From assembly GCF_005405005.1 (NCBI RefSeq), contig NZ_BJDH01000006.1:124001-188000 (forward strand): a DNA stretch of 64,000 nt, read 5' to 3'. Source of the stretch: Lactiplantibacillus daoliensis (lineage in GTDB: Bacteria; Bacillota; Bacilli; Lactobacillales; Lactobacillaceae). Positions within the stretch are counted from its first letter, which is position 1, and each line of letters opens with the position of its first letter. The position numbers and the translations under genes are program-made. Below are positions 10,801-17,167 of this stretch, piece by piece. The notes beneath the pieces were generated by a model, which did not search any database, had not been told where the DNA came from, and saw nothing but the letters and a program-made list of their open reading frames with translations.

Positions 10801-12304
10801 GGGCGCATCGTTGCCTGAAATTCAGGTGACACCTGGGTATGGTGGCTACACTGGCTACTGGGTCGATACCAAGGGTAACATGTTCACGTCTAATCAATTA
10901 ATGGCACAGTTTGACGGTGCGACTATGGCTGACACGTATGTTTGGCAAACTCGCCAAACAACTCTGAATGTCCATGATTCTACTGTTAACCAAACTGGAA
11001 CGAATCAATGGCAACCATCAGATAACTTTACTGACGGGACGGATATTTATGGAAACGCGTTGACGAGTGCCGACGTTGTGATCAGCAATGGCGCTAGAGA
11101 TGCGGTAACTCCTGGCGTAGATACAACGGTTCCAGGCATCTATACCGTGACCTATCACTATACGGATGCCGCTAAGTGTGAAGTTACGGCCAATGCGACT
11201 ATTACAGTGGTTGCTAGCAAGGTGGCTGTCACGGCACATGATACCACAGTGACTCAAGGCCAGGATTGGACAGCAGCTGATAGCTTTGATCAGGCAGTCG
11301 ATTTTGATGGGCAACCTGCTGATTTTAAGGACGTGACAGTAACTGGTGCCGATGCAGTCAACACAAAGGTTCCTGGTGATTACCAAGTGACTTACAGTTA
11401 TACGGATGCGAATGGTAATAGTGCTGAGAAGACAATCACGGTGACGGTCATCAAGTCAGAAGTTGCGGTTGATGCAAGCGACGCGACGATTATGCAGGGT
11501 CAAGCTTGGACGGCAGCGAATAGTTTTAAAGGTGCCACAGACGCTGCCGGTAATGCGGTTGATTTCAAAGATGTGACGGTAACTGGCGCCGATGCAGTCA
11601 ACACGAAAGTTCCTGGCGAGTACCAAGTGACTTATAGTTATATTGATGCGTATGGGAACAGTGCTGAGAAGACGATTACGGTGACTGTTAACGCCAGCCA
11701 ATTCGGGTTGGATGTTAAAGACATGACTGTTCAACAAGGATCACAATGGCAAGCGGCGGATAGTTTTGTGAACGCTACTGATGAGAATGGACAACCAGTT
11801 GATTTTGCCAATGTGACAGTTACTGGTGCTGATGCCGTTGATACGACCACGCCGGGGAGTTACCAAGTCACTTACAGTTACACGGATGGTTTTGGTAATA
11901 CGATTACTAAGACTATCACAGTTACTGTAACGGCTACGCCAGATACCGGTGATGGCGGTGGTGATATCACCACGACTGATCCTGATGAAATTGATCCCGA
12001 TACAGATAACGGGACAGCTGGTGGTGACACGAACGGGTCCAATGGCAATAGTAACGGCCAAGCGGATACGATTACGACCGCTGATCCAAAAGGGTCTCAG
12101 AGTGGCACCAAGGTCGTCCCAACAGTTGCCACGACTAAGACCGAGATGCACGCCTTAGTACCGAAGTCAGGGACGAATAAAGCTACTACTTTGCCACAGA
12201 CTGATGAACAGACAACAAGAGGCGCAATTTTGTTAGGCATTACGTTGTTGGGTATGACCAGTGTGTTAGGGTTCTTTGGTAAGAAACGTCACACTGAAAA
12301 GTAA
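7817..12304 (+). CDS. second giant LPQTD-anchored BspA-like (DUF285 repeat) surface protein
   Basis: This 1495-residue paralogue of the preceding gene shares the KxYKxGKxW signal region almost exactly (K18, Y20, K21, G23, W26). It has a Ser/Thr-rich stalk (about 45-250), a longer DUF285/BspA-like repeat array (about 270-990), four Ig-like Big_3-type repeats (about 1045-1375), an Asp/Gly-rich linker and an LPQTD sorting signal starting at residue 1459 with a membrane segment and charged tail. It should be sortase-anchored and act in adhesion. A TTG at 7811 is also in frame, but ATG 7817 is better spaced from AGGGAG (7801-7806). The pair probably arose by gene duplication; each copy has its own terminator and leader. 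Confidence 0.9.
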   Translation: MSNKKQLTLSGTQKEHYKMYKKGRFWLFAGVLVMTTWQGNQVVSHAAETASTDTAEQTPAVTTVPTQLTSKTVTLGVETTSSVKSESDSALNDSSATSTEATSTSTASDKVSSASSSTTSVATSSTSASTKESQTSQSAGSAMSTSSTATSVASSATKENTSAVSSSVATPTDQENNNLKNESTKSDETGNTPVQSGQTVTGDLTTTGTVTDDETSELTAAESATDQLAVAKTDAVAPQTATKDQLVTNQRIMMMRAAAADIAAGDGWNIDSNGVLHILSGANLSSNVALNALWLANASSITSIVFDGPVTAGTSTGTLFKGLNKVTTITGIENLDTSKTTNFGSMFYGMSSLTSLDLSSLNTSQATNFAQLVYGDSALTSLNVSGLDTSQVTNMGSAFNGLKSLTSLDLSSWNTSAVTTTNSMFSGDTVLTDLNLTGWNTSNVKNMGGMFSGDSSLTSLDLSSFNTNNVTDMNTMFTNDQRLQTINFGTNWNTANVTNMVNMFKNNSALTSLDLSGWNMSKVTNITSMFLNDTALKSLNVSGWQLNSSITSLASFFAGLTSLTDFTADNFDASHVTDITNLFNGDKQLKTLKAANWDLSSVNDLTAMFKQLTALTTVVAPNWKIGRVTSLYQMFMMDANLTTADLSGWETGSVTMTRGMFYQDSNLTNLNLANWDTSQVTDMHQMFTQNTALTQLDLSNWDTSSLVDAGGMFYQDSNLANLDVSGWNTGNLQLADGMFSGMTNLTTLDVSNWNTSSLTDATNMFNQDKSLAVLDVSNWDTSQVTSMRQMFPQMTALTKLDVSKWDTSSLVDASGMFYEDTGLTTLDVSKWNTSNLSDADGIFSSMTNLTSLDVSKWDTSSLVSAGDMFFRDFGLTTLNVSNWDVGNLVNGFAMFNNIPNVTTLDVSKWRPVSLQDASFMFSMDSSVTEYDLSQWGSTQITTMAHMFDQNSALTSLDLSGIDMSNVTDVYMMLVAVTALKKLTLGTENKLDVAATGASLPEIQVTPGYGGYTGYWVDTKGNMFTSNQLMAQFDGATMADTYVWQTRQTTLNVHDSTVNQTGTNQWQPSDNFTDGTDIYGNALTSADVVISNGARDAVTPGVDTTVPGIYTVTYHYTDAAKCEVTANATITVVASKVAVTAHDTTVTQGQDWTAADSFDQAVDFDGQPADFKDVTVTGADAVNTKVPGDYQVTYSYTDANGNSAEKTITVTVIKSEVAVDASDATIMQGQAWTAANSFKGATDAAGNAVDFKDVTVTGADAVNTKVPGEYQVTYSYIDAYGNSAEKTITVTVNASQFGLDVKDMTVQQGSQWQAADSFVNATDENGQPVDFANVTVTGADAVDTTTPGSYQVTYSYTDGFGNTITKTITVTVTATPDTGDGGGDITTTDPDEIDPDTDNGTAGGDTNGSNGNSNGQADTITTADPKGSQSGTKVVPTVATTKTEMHALVPKSGTNKATTLPQTDEQTTRGAILLGITLLGMTSVLGFFGKKRHTEK

Positions 12305-12325
12305 TTAATTTTATTGAATTAAACG

Positions 12326-12359
12326 ATACCACTTCTTGAATATAGGAGTGGTATTTTTT
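12326..12359 (+). terminator. intrinsic terminator after the second adhesin gene
   Basis: Arms ATACCACTTC/GGAGTGGTAT with a short loop, then TTTTTT. Confidence 0.85.
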
Positions 12360-12485
12360 GTGTGGAGCGGCTCACGTTATGCAACTGTATCTATTAGGAT
12401 ATAGATAAGTGAATTCAATCGAATGTTATAAAATACGATTTAGCTCACCATTAATTTGGTGGGCTATTTATTTTTGTGAATTTTC

Positions 12486-12569
12486 TTGACCTGAAACCCG
12501 TTCGATGGGTTACAGTAAAGACGAATTAAGAAAGCGCTTAATCGATTGAAGAAACTGGTGGTCACCAGT
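12486..12569 (+). promoter_or_regulatory. regulatory region of the EIIA-like gene
   Basis: TTGACC (12486-12491) is a possible -35, with a possible TACAGT -10 19 bases on. The spacer holds an inverted repeat AACCC-N7-GGGTT (12495-12511). Downstream lies a weak cre-like AGAAAGCGCTTAAT (about 12530), with three mismatches to consensus, then a perfect palindrome ACTGGTG-GT-CACCAGT (12554-12569) in the probable leader. The density of symmetric sites suggests regulated expression; which factor binds is unknown. Confidence 0.4.
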
Positions 12570-12601
12570 AATTGAACCCTAACTTAATGGAGGTCTTTAT
12601 A

Positions 12602-13063
12602 ATGATGAAATTATTCCAACGCAAACACACACTTACTCTAGCAGTGCCAGTTAATGGTCTATATGTTGATTTACGCAAAGCTGGCGAAACTGCGGTGACG
12701 GCGGGCTTTGCCATCGAACCAATGGAAGGCGAAATTCATGCGCCCATTGCTGGTCAAGTGACCAAGGTTACGTCGCAAACGGTGACGATTGCCGCTGATT
12801 TTGGTTGCGAGTATTTGGTACAAATCGGCCAGCTTACAGATGATATAGCGTCGCAAAGTGTTAACTGGCAAGTCGCAGTCGGTGATGCGGTTGCACCAGA
12901 TGTTATATTGGCAACTTTAGATATTGATGCGATCCATGCGGCTAACAAATCTGCATTGGTTACTTGCGGGTTGATTGGTAAACAAGCAGCAGATTTTGAA
13001 ATTAGTCAAACTGGGTTAATTTCACAAGGTAAGGTATTAGCTACACTTAAAATTAAAGCTTAA
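12602..13063 (+). CDS. PTS EIIA (glucose-type)-like protein lacking both active-site histidines
   Basis: The 153-residue product has the glucose-family EIIA (Crr-like) fold pattern: IEPMEGEIHAPIAGQV (38-53), an SQTVTIAADFG strand, then EYLVQIG and a GDAV segment. In E. coli Crr the two active-site histidines lie 15 residues apart (H75, and H90 in a V-H-F-G context). Here the aligned positions are Gln59 and Gln74, also 15 apart. It therefore should not accept phosphate from HPr and may be a regulatory or scaffolding homologue. ATG 12602 follows GGAGG (12589-12593) with 8-nt spacing; a longer frame to 12572 lacks a ribosome site. No EIIB/EIIC is adjacent. Confidence 0.8.
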   Translation: MMKLFQRKHTLTLAVPVNGLYVDLRKAGETAVTAGFAIEPMEGEIHAPIAGQVTKVTSQTVTIAADFGCEYLVQIGQLTDDIASQSVNWQVAVGDAVAPDVILATLDIDAIHAANKSALVTCGLIGKQAADFEISQTGLISQGKVLATLKIKA

Positions 13064-13070
13064 AATGATT

Positions 13071-13096
13071 AAGTCGACGAGCTGGTCGGCTTTTTT
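13071..13096 (+). terminator. intrinsic terminator of the EIIA-like gene
   Basis: Arms AAGTCGAC/GTCGGCTT followed by TTTT. Confidence 0.8.
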
Positions 13097-13167
13097 GGCA
13101 AGTAATGAACCAGAAAAGAATGATGTGGTATCAAGTTAATCAATTATTTTATGGCAAAAACAGTTTG

Positions 13168-13210
13168 AATTGGCACTATCAGTAATGACACTGATGGTGT
13201 TAATTTTTTT
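13168..13210 (+). terminator. second terminator-like hairpin before the Mor-type gene
   Basis: Stem ggCACTATCAGT/ACTGATGGTGtt followed by seven T residues. No gene lies between it and the preceding terminator, so it may be a backup terminator or an attenuator for the gene at 13311. Confidence 0.6.
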
Positions 13211-13310
13211 GTAAAAAAGTCGAAAAGGCAAGAACAATTAGTAACTAGACAACTCTATTCTACCTGAACGCGTCAGTTGGTTTTCTCAATTGAAACAAGA
13301 GGTCGGATAA

Positions 13311-13577
13311 ATGACGGCAGTTCAAGATTGGCACTCGACATATCAAGAATTAAGTCGGATCTTGGGTGAAACCGCCGCCTTAGCATTATATGAGCAATTT
13401 GGTGGGACCCAGCTGACATTTCCAAAAAGATTATTGGCTAAGGATGCGGAAGCACGTCAAATTTTAGTTGATTATCAACGAGGGCTCAGTCTCTCAGAAC
13501 TAGCCCGGCGGCATGATTATTCGGAAAAAAGTATTCGCCTAATTTTGGGAAAATTTAAGGAATTAAACGATGACTAA
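13311..13577 (+). CDS. Mor/C-type small HTH transcriptional regulator
   Basis: The 88-residue protein resembles the Mor transcription-activator family. An N-terminal helical part (about 1-35) is followed by the FPKRLLAKDAEARQIL segment and a helix-turn-helix GLSLSELARRHDYSEKSIRLIL (about 58-80). Mor is a phage Mu middle-operon activator, and short chromosomal homologues are common in Firmicutes. No phage genes are nearby, so its target is unknown. ATG 13311 is preceded by an AGAGG-type Shine-Dalgarno. Confidence 0.7.
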   Translation: MTAVQDWHSTYQELSRILGETAALALYEQFGGTQLTFPKRLLAKDAEARQILVDYQRGLSLSELARRHDYSEKSIRLILGKFKELNDD

Positions 13578-13638
13578 TGCCTTGAAGCTGTAAGGACAAC
13601 TGCATTTTAAATGGTTAATGAATTTTGCTAAGCGTTGA

Positions 13639-13869
13639 ATGCGAATTTTGTTTAAAAGGAGTGCCGTTGCGTGGTTATCACTACTGTACTTAGTCCCACT
13701 AGTTTCGTTATACTTGATTTATCTGATGGTCATTGATAAGCCACAACTAAATTATGGTTATCAACAGCCACCTTATCAAAATCAAGGAATGACCCCAAAT
13801 AATCAGTAACCAAGTTCAGCGACTTCAATGGCAATGTCACCTGCGAAATCGAATCAGGATAATCAATAG
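13639..13869 (+). pseudogene. small membrane-protein gene interrupted by an in-frame stop
   Basis: ATG 13639 opens a frame encoding a basic N-terminus, one strong hydrophobic helix (WLSLLYLVPLVSLYLIYLMV) and a Gln/Pro/Asn-rich tail that stops at TAA 13807. The same frame continues after the stop for 20 more codons of the same low-complexity character (PSSATSMAMSPAKSNQDNQ) to TAG 13869. This suggests a nonsense mutation in a 76-codon gene. A 56-residue functional product remains possible, although no good ribosome site precedes the ATG. It lies 44 bases before the zinc-ribbon membrane protein and may belong with it. Confidence 0.4.
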
Positions 13870-13913
13870 GTGATTATGACGGGAATTTCATTAGTAAGTA
13901 GGAAGTGGTCGAA

Positions 13914-14714
13914 ATGCGTCAATGTCCAAGTTGTGGGACACTAAACAATAAGAATGCGCAATTTTGTGAAACCTGTGGGACATCATTAAAGGATCAACCA
14001 ACAGTGAAGTCTTGTCCGCAATGTGGTCAAGTTATCCTAGAGAGCAGTAATTTTTGTCAGCATTGTGGCTATCAGTTTACTGTACCGACAGCACAAATGA
14101 CACCCGGTCAGCCACGAGTTAGTCGCAAACCACCCAAACAGTCAGTAGGGTCTAGAGTGGTGCTTGTCTTTGTAATCATTGTGATCGCAGTCCTGGGAGC
14201 ATTCAGTTGGCGAATGTATCGGCAGACTCAGACGAACACGCAAAATGATCAGCGTGAGGCCCAACAAGAAGAGTCCCAAGCGCGGCAGTCTTCGATGGAT
14301 CGCATGAAAGCAGCTCGGTCGTCGTCGGTAGCCGAACGTCGCGCCAATAGTCGGGCAACTTCTAGCCGACGAGCCTCGCTTGATCGAGCATCTTCAAGCT
14401 CAGTGGCCGCTGAATCTTCGCGACAGGCTGAGTCTTCAAGAAAAGCTGACTTAGCCAGTTCCAGTGAGTCGGAATCCGAGTCAGTTGCGGATACTGCGCG
14501 GTCACTACGTAGTATGTTGGTCACTGCATTTGGTTGTGATGAGGATGCCGTGGCGTCACTTCCAGATAAAGAGCTGGCTGATATTTCATCAGCATCTAAT
14601 AACGCCGGTGAGGATATCGGAGGCTTCTATAATCGGGTGAAGGAACGTCATCCAGAAATTGGTGGTAACATTATGGGCCCTGATGCTGATGAGAGCGATG
14701 CAGATTCTGACTAG
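13914..14714 (+). CDS. membrane protein with two cytoplasmic zinc ribbons
   Basis: The 266-residue product starts with two CxxC...CxxC zinc ribbons: CPSCG..FCETCG (about 4-21) and CPQCG..FCQHCG (about 32-50). One membrane helix follows (VVLVFVIIVIAVLGAF, about 82-100), then a long Ser/Arg/Glu-rich and probably coiled segment (about 105-190) and a small acidic C-terminal domain containing LPDKELADISSA. Proteins of this plan occur across Lactobacillales with no defined role. ATG 13914 is spaced 8 nt from AGGAAG; a GTG at 13905 would overlap that site. Confidence 0.75.
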   Translation: MRQCPSCGTLNNKNAQFCETCGTSLKDQPTVKSCPQCGQVILESSNFCQHCGYQFTVPTAQMTPGQPRVSRKPPKQSVGSRVVLVFVIIVIAVLGAFSWRMYRQTQTNTQNDQREAQQEESQARQSSMDRMKAARSSSVAERRANSRATSSRRASLDRASSSSVAAESSRQAESSRKADLASSSESESESVADTARSLRSMLVTAFGCDEDAVASLPDKELADISSASNNAGEDIGGFYNRVKERHPEIGGNIMGPDADESDADSD

Positions 14715-14722
14715 TTTAGTAA

Positions 14723-14748
14723 AACGTCACTTACTGGTGGCGTTTTTT
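14723..14748 (+). terminator. intrinsic terminator of the zinc-ribbon gene
   Basis: Arms ACGTCAC/GTGGCGT followed by TTTTTT; it overlaps the 3' end of the convergent AraC gene. Confidence 0.75.
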
Positions 14749-15737
14749 GTTGTCTTCAAATTTTGACGATAATCTCGTGGGGTGTTCCCGGTGGCGGCCT
14801 CAAAACGACGATAAAAATTCGTTAGATTATTAATCCCTACGGCAGTGGCGATATCACTAATGGGTAAGGTTTGATCTTGTAGCAGCAATTTTGCTCGTTG
14901 CATCCGTTGCTCGTTGATCAATTGCTTAAAAGTCTTGCCAGTATAATACCGAATCAGTTTACTGATGTATGATGGACTGTAATTGATTTGCTGGCAAAGT
15001 GCACTTAAACAGCCTTCTTGATAGTGGTTATGCGTGTAAGCAACGATTTTTTCCAATAGTTGTTGCGTTTTCAAATCGTTGGGATCGACATTGGTTTGTA
15101 GCGGCTGAATCCGCATCAGCGCCGTGAATAAAATGGCAATGTAGTCATCGATAATTGCGTCGGCATTGATGGCCGCTGACAATTGCTCACAGAGGATATT
15201 TTGAATACAGTTGTGAATAATCGGCAATGTTTTGGTATCAAAGATTAAATAATGGGTGTGCGCATATTGCTGACTCATCAACTCAATCAAAAAGGACGGC
15301 AAGACATTATTAGTGGCAGTGGATTTAAGCATTGTATGGTCGAAAAAATCATCTGCGAGGATAATGTTTACTCCCAAATCAGCAGTCGAGGTGGGGGCCA
15401 CGTTGTGTGGAACCGATTTATCTAAAATAATCAACTCACCTTGATGCAAGGTGATGGGGTGTCCCTCGACGTGTAAGCTCAGCTGACCATGATAGACATA
15501 CATAATCACCACATAGTGATAGATATGGTAAGGAACTTGCCCCATGTTGCGCTGATGCAATTGTATTAAATGATATTGATTGTCGAACGGTCGCTGGGTA
15601 TTAAAAACAAACAATTGTTTATGACGATAAGGGACTGCCTGATATTTGCTTTTGAAGTGATCCAGCACGGCTTCATCAGTCGTATTGCTAAGGGTGGCAG
15701 TACTCGTCAGATAAGTCGCTAATTCTTGATAAGTCAT
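14727..15737 (-). CDS. AraC-family transcriptional regulator with N-terminal cupin sensor
   Basis: The 336-residue protein has an N-terminal cupin-like sugar-sensing domain (around HYVVIMYVYHGQLSLHVEGH) and a C-terminal AraC double helix-turn-helix of about 100 residues. The latter includes LSALCQQINYSPSYISKLI and the conserved ISDIATAVGINNLTNFYRRF followed by GNTPRDYR. It is divergent from the EIIC/rhamnosidase operon and is the obvious candidate to control it in response to a rhamnoside or its product. The start chosen is ATG 15737 after AGGT; in-frame ATG 15755 and TTG 15761 have weaker sites. Confidence 0.85.
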   Translation of the reverse strand: MTYQELATYLTSTATLSNTTDEAVLDHFKSKYQAVPYRHKQLFVFNTQRPFDNQYHLIQLHQRNMGQVPYHIYHYVVIMYVYHGQLSLHVEGHPITLHQGELIILDKSVPHNVAPTSTADLGVNIILADDFFDHTMLKSTATNNVLPSFLIELMSQQYAHTHYLIFDTKTLPIIHNCIQNILCEQLSAAINADAIIDDYIAILFTALMRIQPLQTNVDPNDLKTQQLLEKIVAYTHNHYQEGCLSALCQQINYSPSYISKLIRYYTGKTFKQLINEQRMQRAKLLLQDQTLPISDIATAVGINNLTNFYRRFEAATGNTPRDYRQNLKTTKNATSK

Positions 15738-15794
15738 TCGAAGACCTGCTTTCATAGCCAAAAAAGATAGTTTTTTAAATGGAATTAGCCATTG

Positions 15795-15808
15795 TGTAAG
15801 CGCTTGAT
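15795..15808. promoter_or_regulatory. cre-like site between the AraC regulator and the EIIC/rhamnosidase operon
   Basis: TGTAAGCGCTTGAT matches the CcpA cre consensus except for the last two bases. Its position in the divergent promoter region fits carbon-catabolite control. Confidence 0.55.
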
Positions 15809-15862
15809 TTACCGTTATTATAACATTGTAAAGTAAATGAGTTGAAAAGGAAGTGCATTATT

Positions 15863-17167
15863 TTGAATAAATTTTTTACCCAATTTCAAGGTCAACTTGG
15901 CCGTTTATCCATGGCTTTCAATAAGAATATTTATATAAACGCGATTAAGGATGGGATGTTAGCCTACATGCCATTTACCGTCATTACCTCGGTTTTCTTA
16001 ATCCTAGGAAACTTTCCGGTACCACAAGTTAATCATTGGTTTGCCTCATTATTTGGACTAACGGTTACTGAGTGGGGTGCCAAGTTAGGGATTGTCAACG
16101 ATGCCAGTCTAGTGATTGGTGGATTACTGGTCCTACTGGCAATCTCACGAACTTTGGCCGACAAAATGTCACTTAATGGCATGCAAGTTCAACTAACCGC
16201 TGTCGTTAGTTTCATGGTTTTAACGCCCTATAAGACGACTGCTAAAGGGAGTTTTCTTGATATTGCCACGATTGGCGCACAGTCTATCTTTCTAGCAATT
16301 TTGGTTTCAATCGCGGTTGCCTTGATCTACCGGACAATCGACCGCAAGGGGATCAAAATTAAAATGCCAGCATCAGTGCCACCAGCTGTTTCAGCGCCAT
16401 TTGAGTCTTTGATTCCATCTTTTGTTGTGATTACGGTCTTTTGGGCTGTTCGGTTAGTATTAGACGCCTTCGCCCATCAGAGTGCCTTAGCACTGTTCAA
16501 CATGGTCTTAGGAACACCATTAAAAGCGATGGGTGGTTCGCTAATCGGCGTTATTTTAGTTAAATTATTTGGCCAATTATTGTGGTTTTTCGGTATCCAT
16601 GGTGATTCAATCGTCAATGGTGTCATGACGCCAATTTTCCAAGTTTTACAAGATGAAAATAAAACGGCTAGTTTGGCCGGTAAAGTCGCTCCAAATATTA
16701 TTTCACAAAGTTTCTGGGATGGTTTTGCCAGTATTGGGGTAATTGGCTCGATTTTTGCCATTATTCTCATTGCCCGCAGTCAGCGGTATCGAGAAATGAA
16801 GAAAATTGCCGGGATTCCTTATCTGTTTAATATTGGTGAACCAACCTTATTCGGGATTCCATTGATGTTAAATGTGACTTATTTCATTCCGTTAGTTTTC
16901 AGTAATATTGTTTCAATCGTAATTTCCTACGCAGCGTTTGCTTGGAAATTAGTGCCAATTCCAACTGGACTCGTTCAAGTACCATGGACGACGCCAATTA
17001 TTATCAGTGGTTATCTAGTGACTGGCAGTTTATCCGGCGCTATTTTACAGATTGTTTGTTTCGTTGCAGTTATCTTAGTCTGGTTACCATTTGTACGAAT
17101 TGCTGATCGTGAATTGCTTGCTGAAGAGCAACAGGAGGCGCCAAATGCTGACCAAAGCAAATCCTAA
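15863..17167 (+). CDS. PTS EIIC, lactose/cellobiose family
   Basis: The 434-residue membrane protein belongs to the lactose/cellobiose (CelB-like) EIIC permeases. Diagnostic features are DGMLAYMPFTVITSVFLILG near the N-terminus, FFGIHGDSIVNGVM mid-protein and the signature NIGEPTLFGIPLMLN in the C-terminal half. The start is probably TTG 15863, 10 nt after AAGGAAG (15846-15852). The last 23 bases overlap the rhamnosidase gene, so the two are translationally coupled. No EIIA or EIIB partner is adjacent, so subunits must be supplied from elsewhere or the protein acts without phosphorylation. Probable substrates are rhamnose-containing glycosides. Confidence 0.85.
   Translation: MNKFFTQFQGQLGRLSMAFNKNIYINAIKDGMLAYMPFTVITSVFLILGNFPVPQVNHWFASLFGLTVTEWGAKLGIVNDASLVIGGLLVLLAISRTLADKMSLNGMQVQLTAVVSFMVLTPYKTTAKGSFLDIATIGAQSIFLAILVSIAVALIYRTIDRKGIKIKMPASVPPAVSAPFESLIPSFVVITVFWAVRLVLDAFAHQSALALFNMVLGTPLKAMGGSLIGVILVKLFGQLLWFFGIHGDSIVNGVMTPIFQVLQDENKTASLAGKVAPNIISQSFWDGFASIGVIGSIFAIILIARSQRYREMKKIAGIPYLFNIGEPTLFGIPLMLNVTYFIPLVFSNIVSIVISYAAFAWKLVPIPTGLVQVPWTTPIIISGYLVTGSLSGAILQIVCFVAVILVWLPFVRIADRELLAEEQQEAPNADQSKS

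Noticed and set aside
3057-12151. Many long open frames opposite the two adhesin genes
   Set aside because: They arise from the repetitive Thr/Ser/Asp coding of the adhesins on the other strand; no ribosome sites or recognisable domains.
12572-12601. Upstream extension of the EIIA-like gene to 12572
   Set aside because: The extension runs across the GGAGG ribosome site (12589-12593) that serves ATG 12602.
13311-13577. Mor-type regulator as sign of a Mu-like prophage
   Set aside because: No transposition, head or tail genes nearby; isolated Mor-like regulators are common in lactobacilli.
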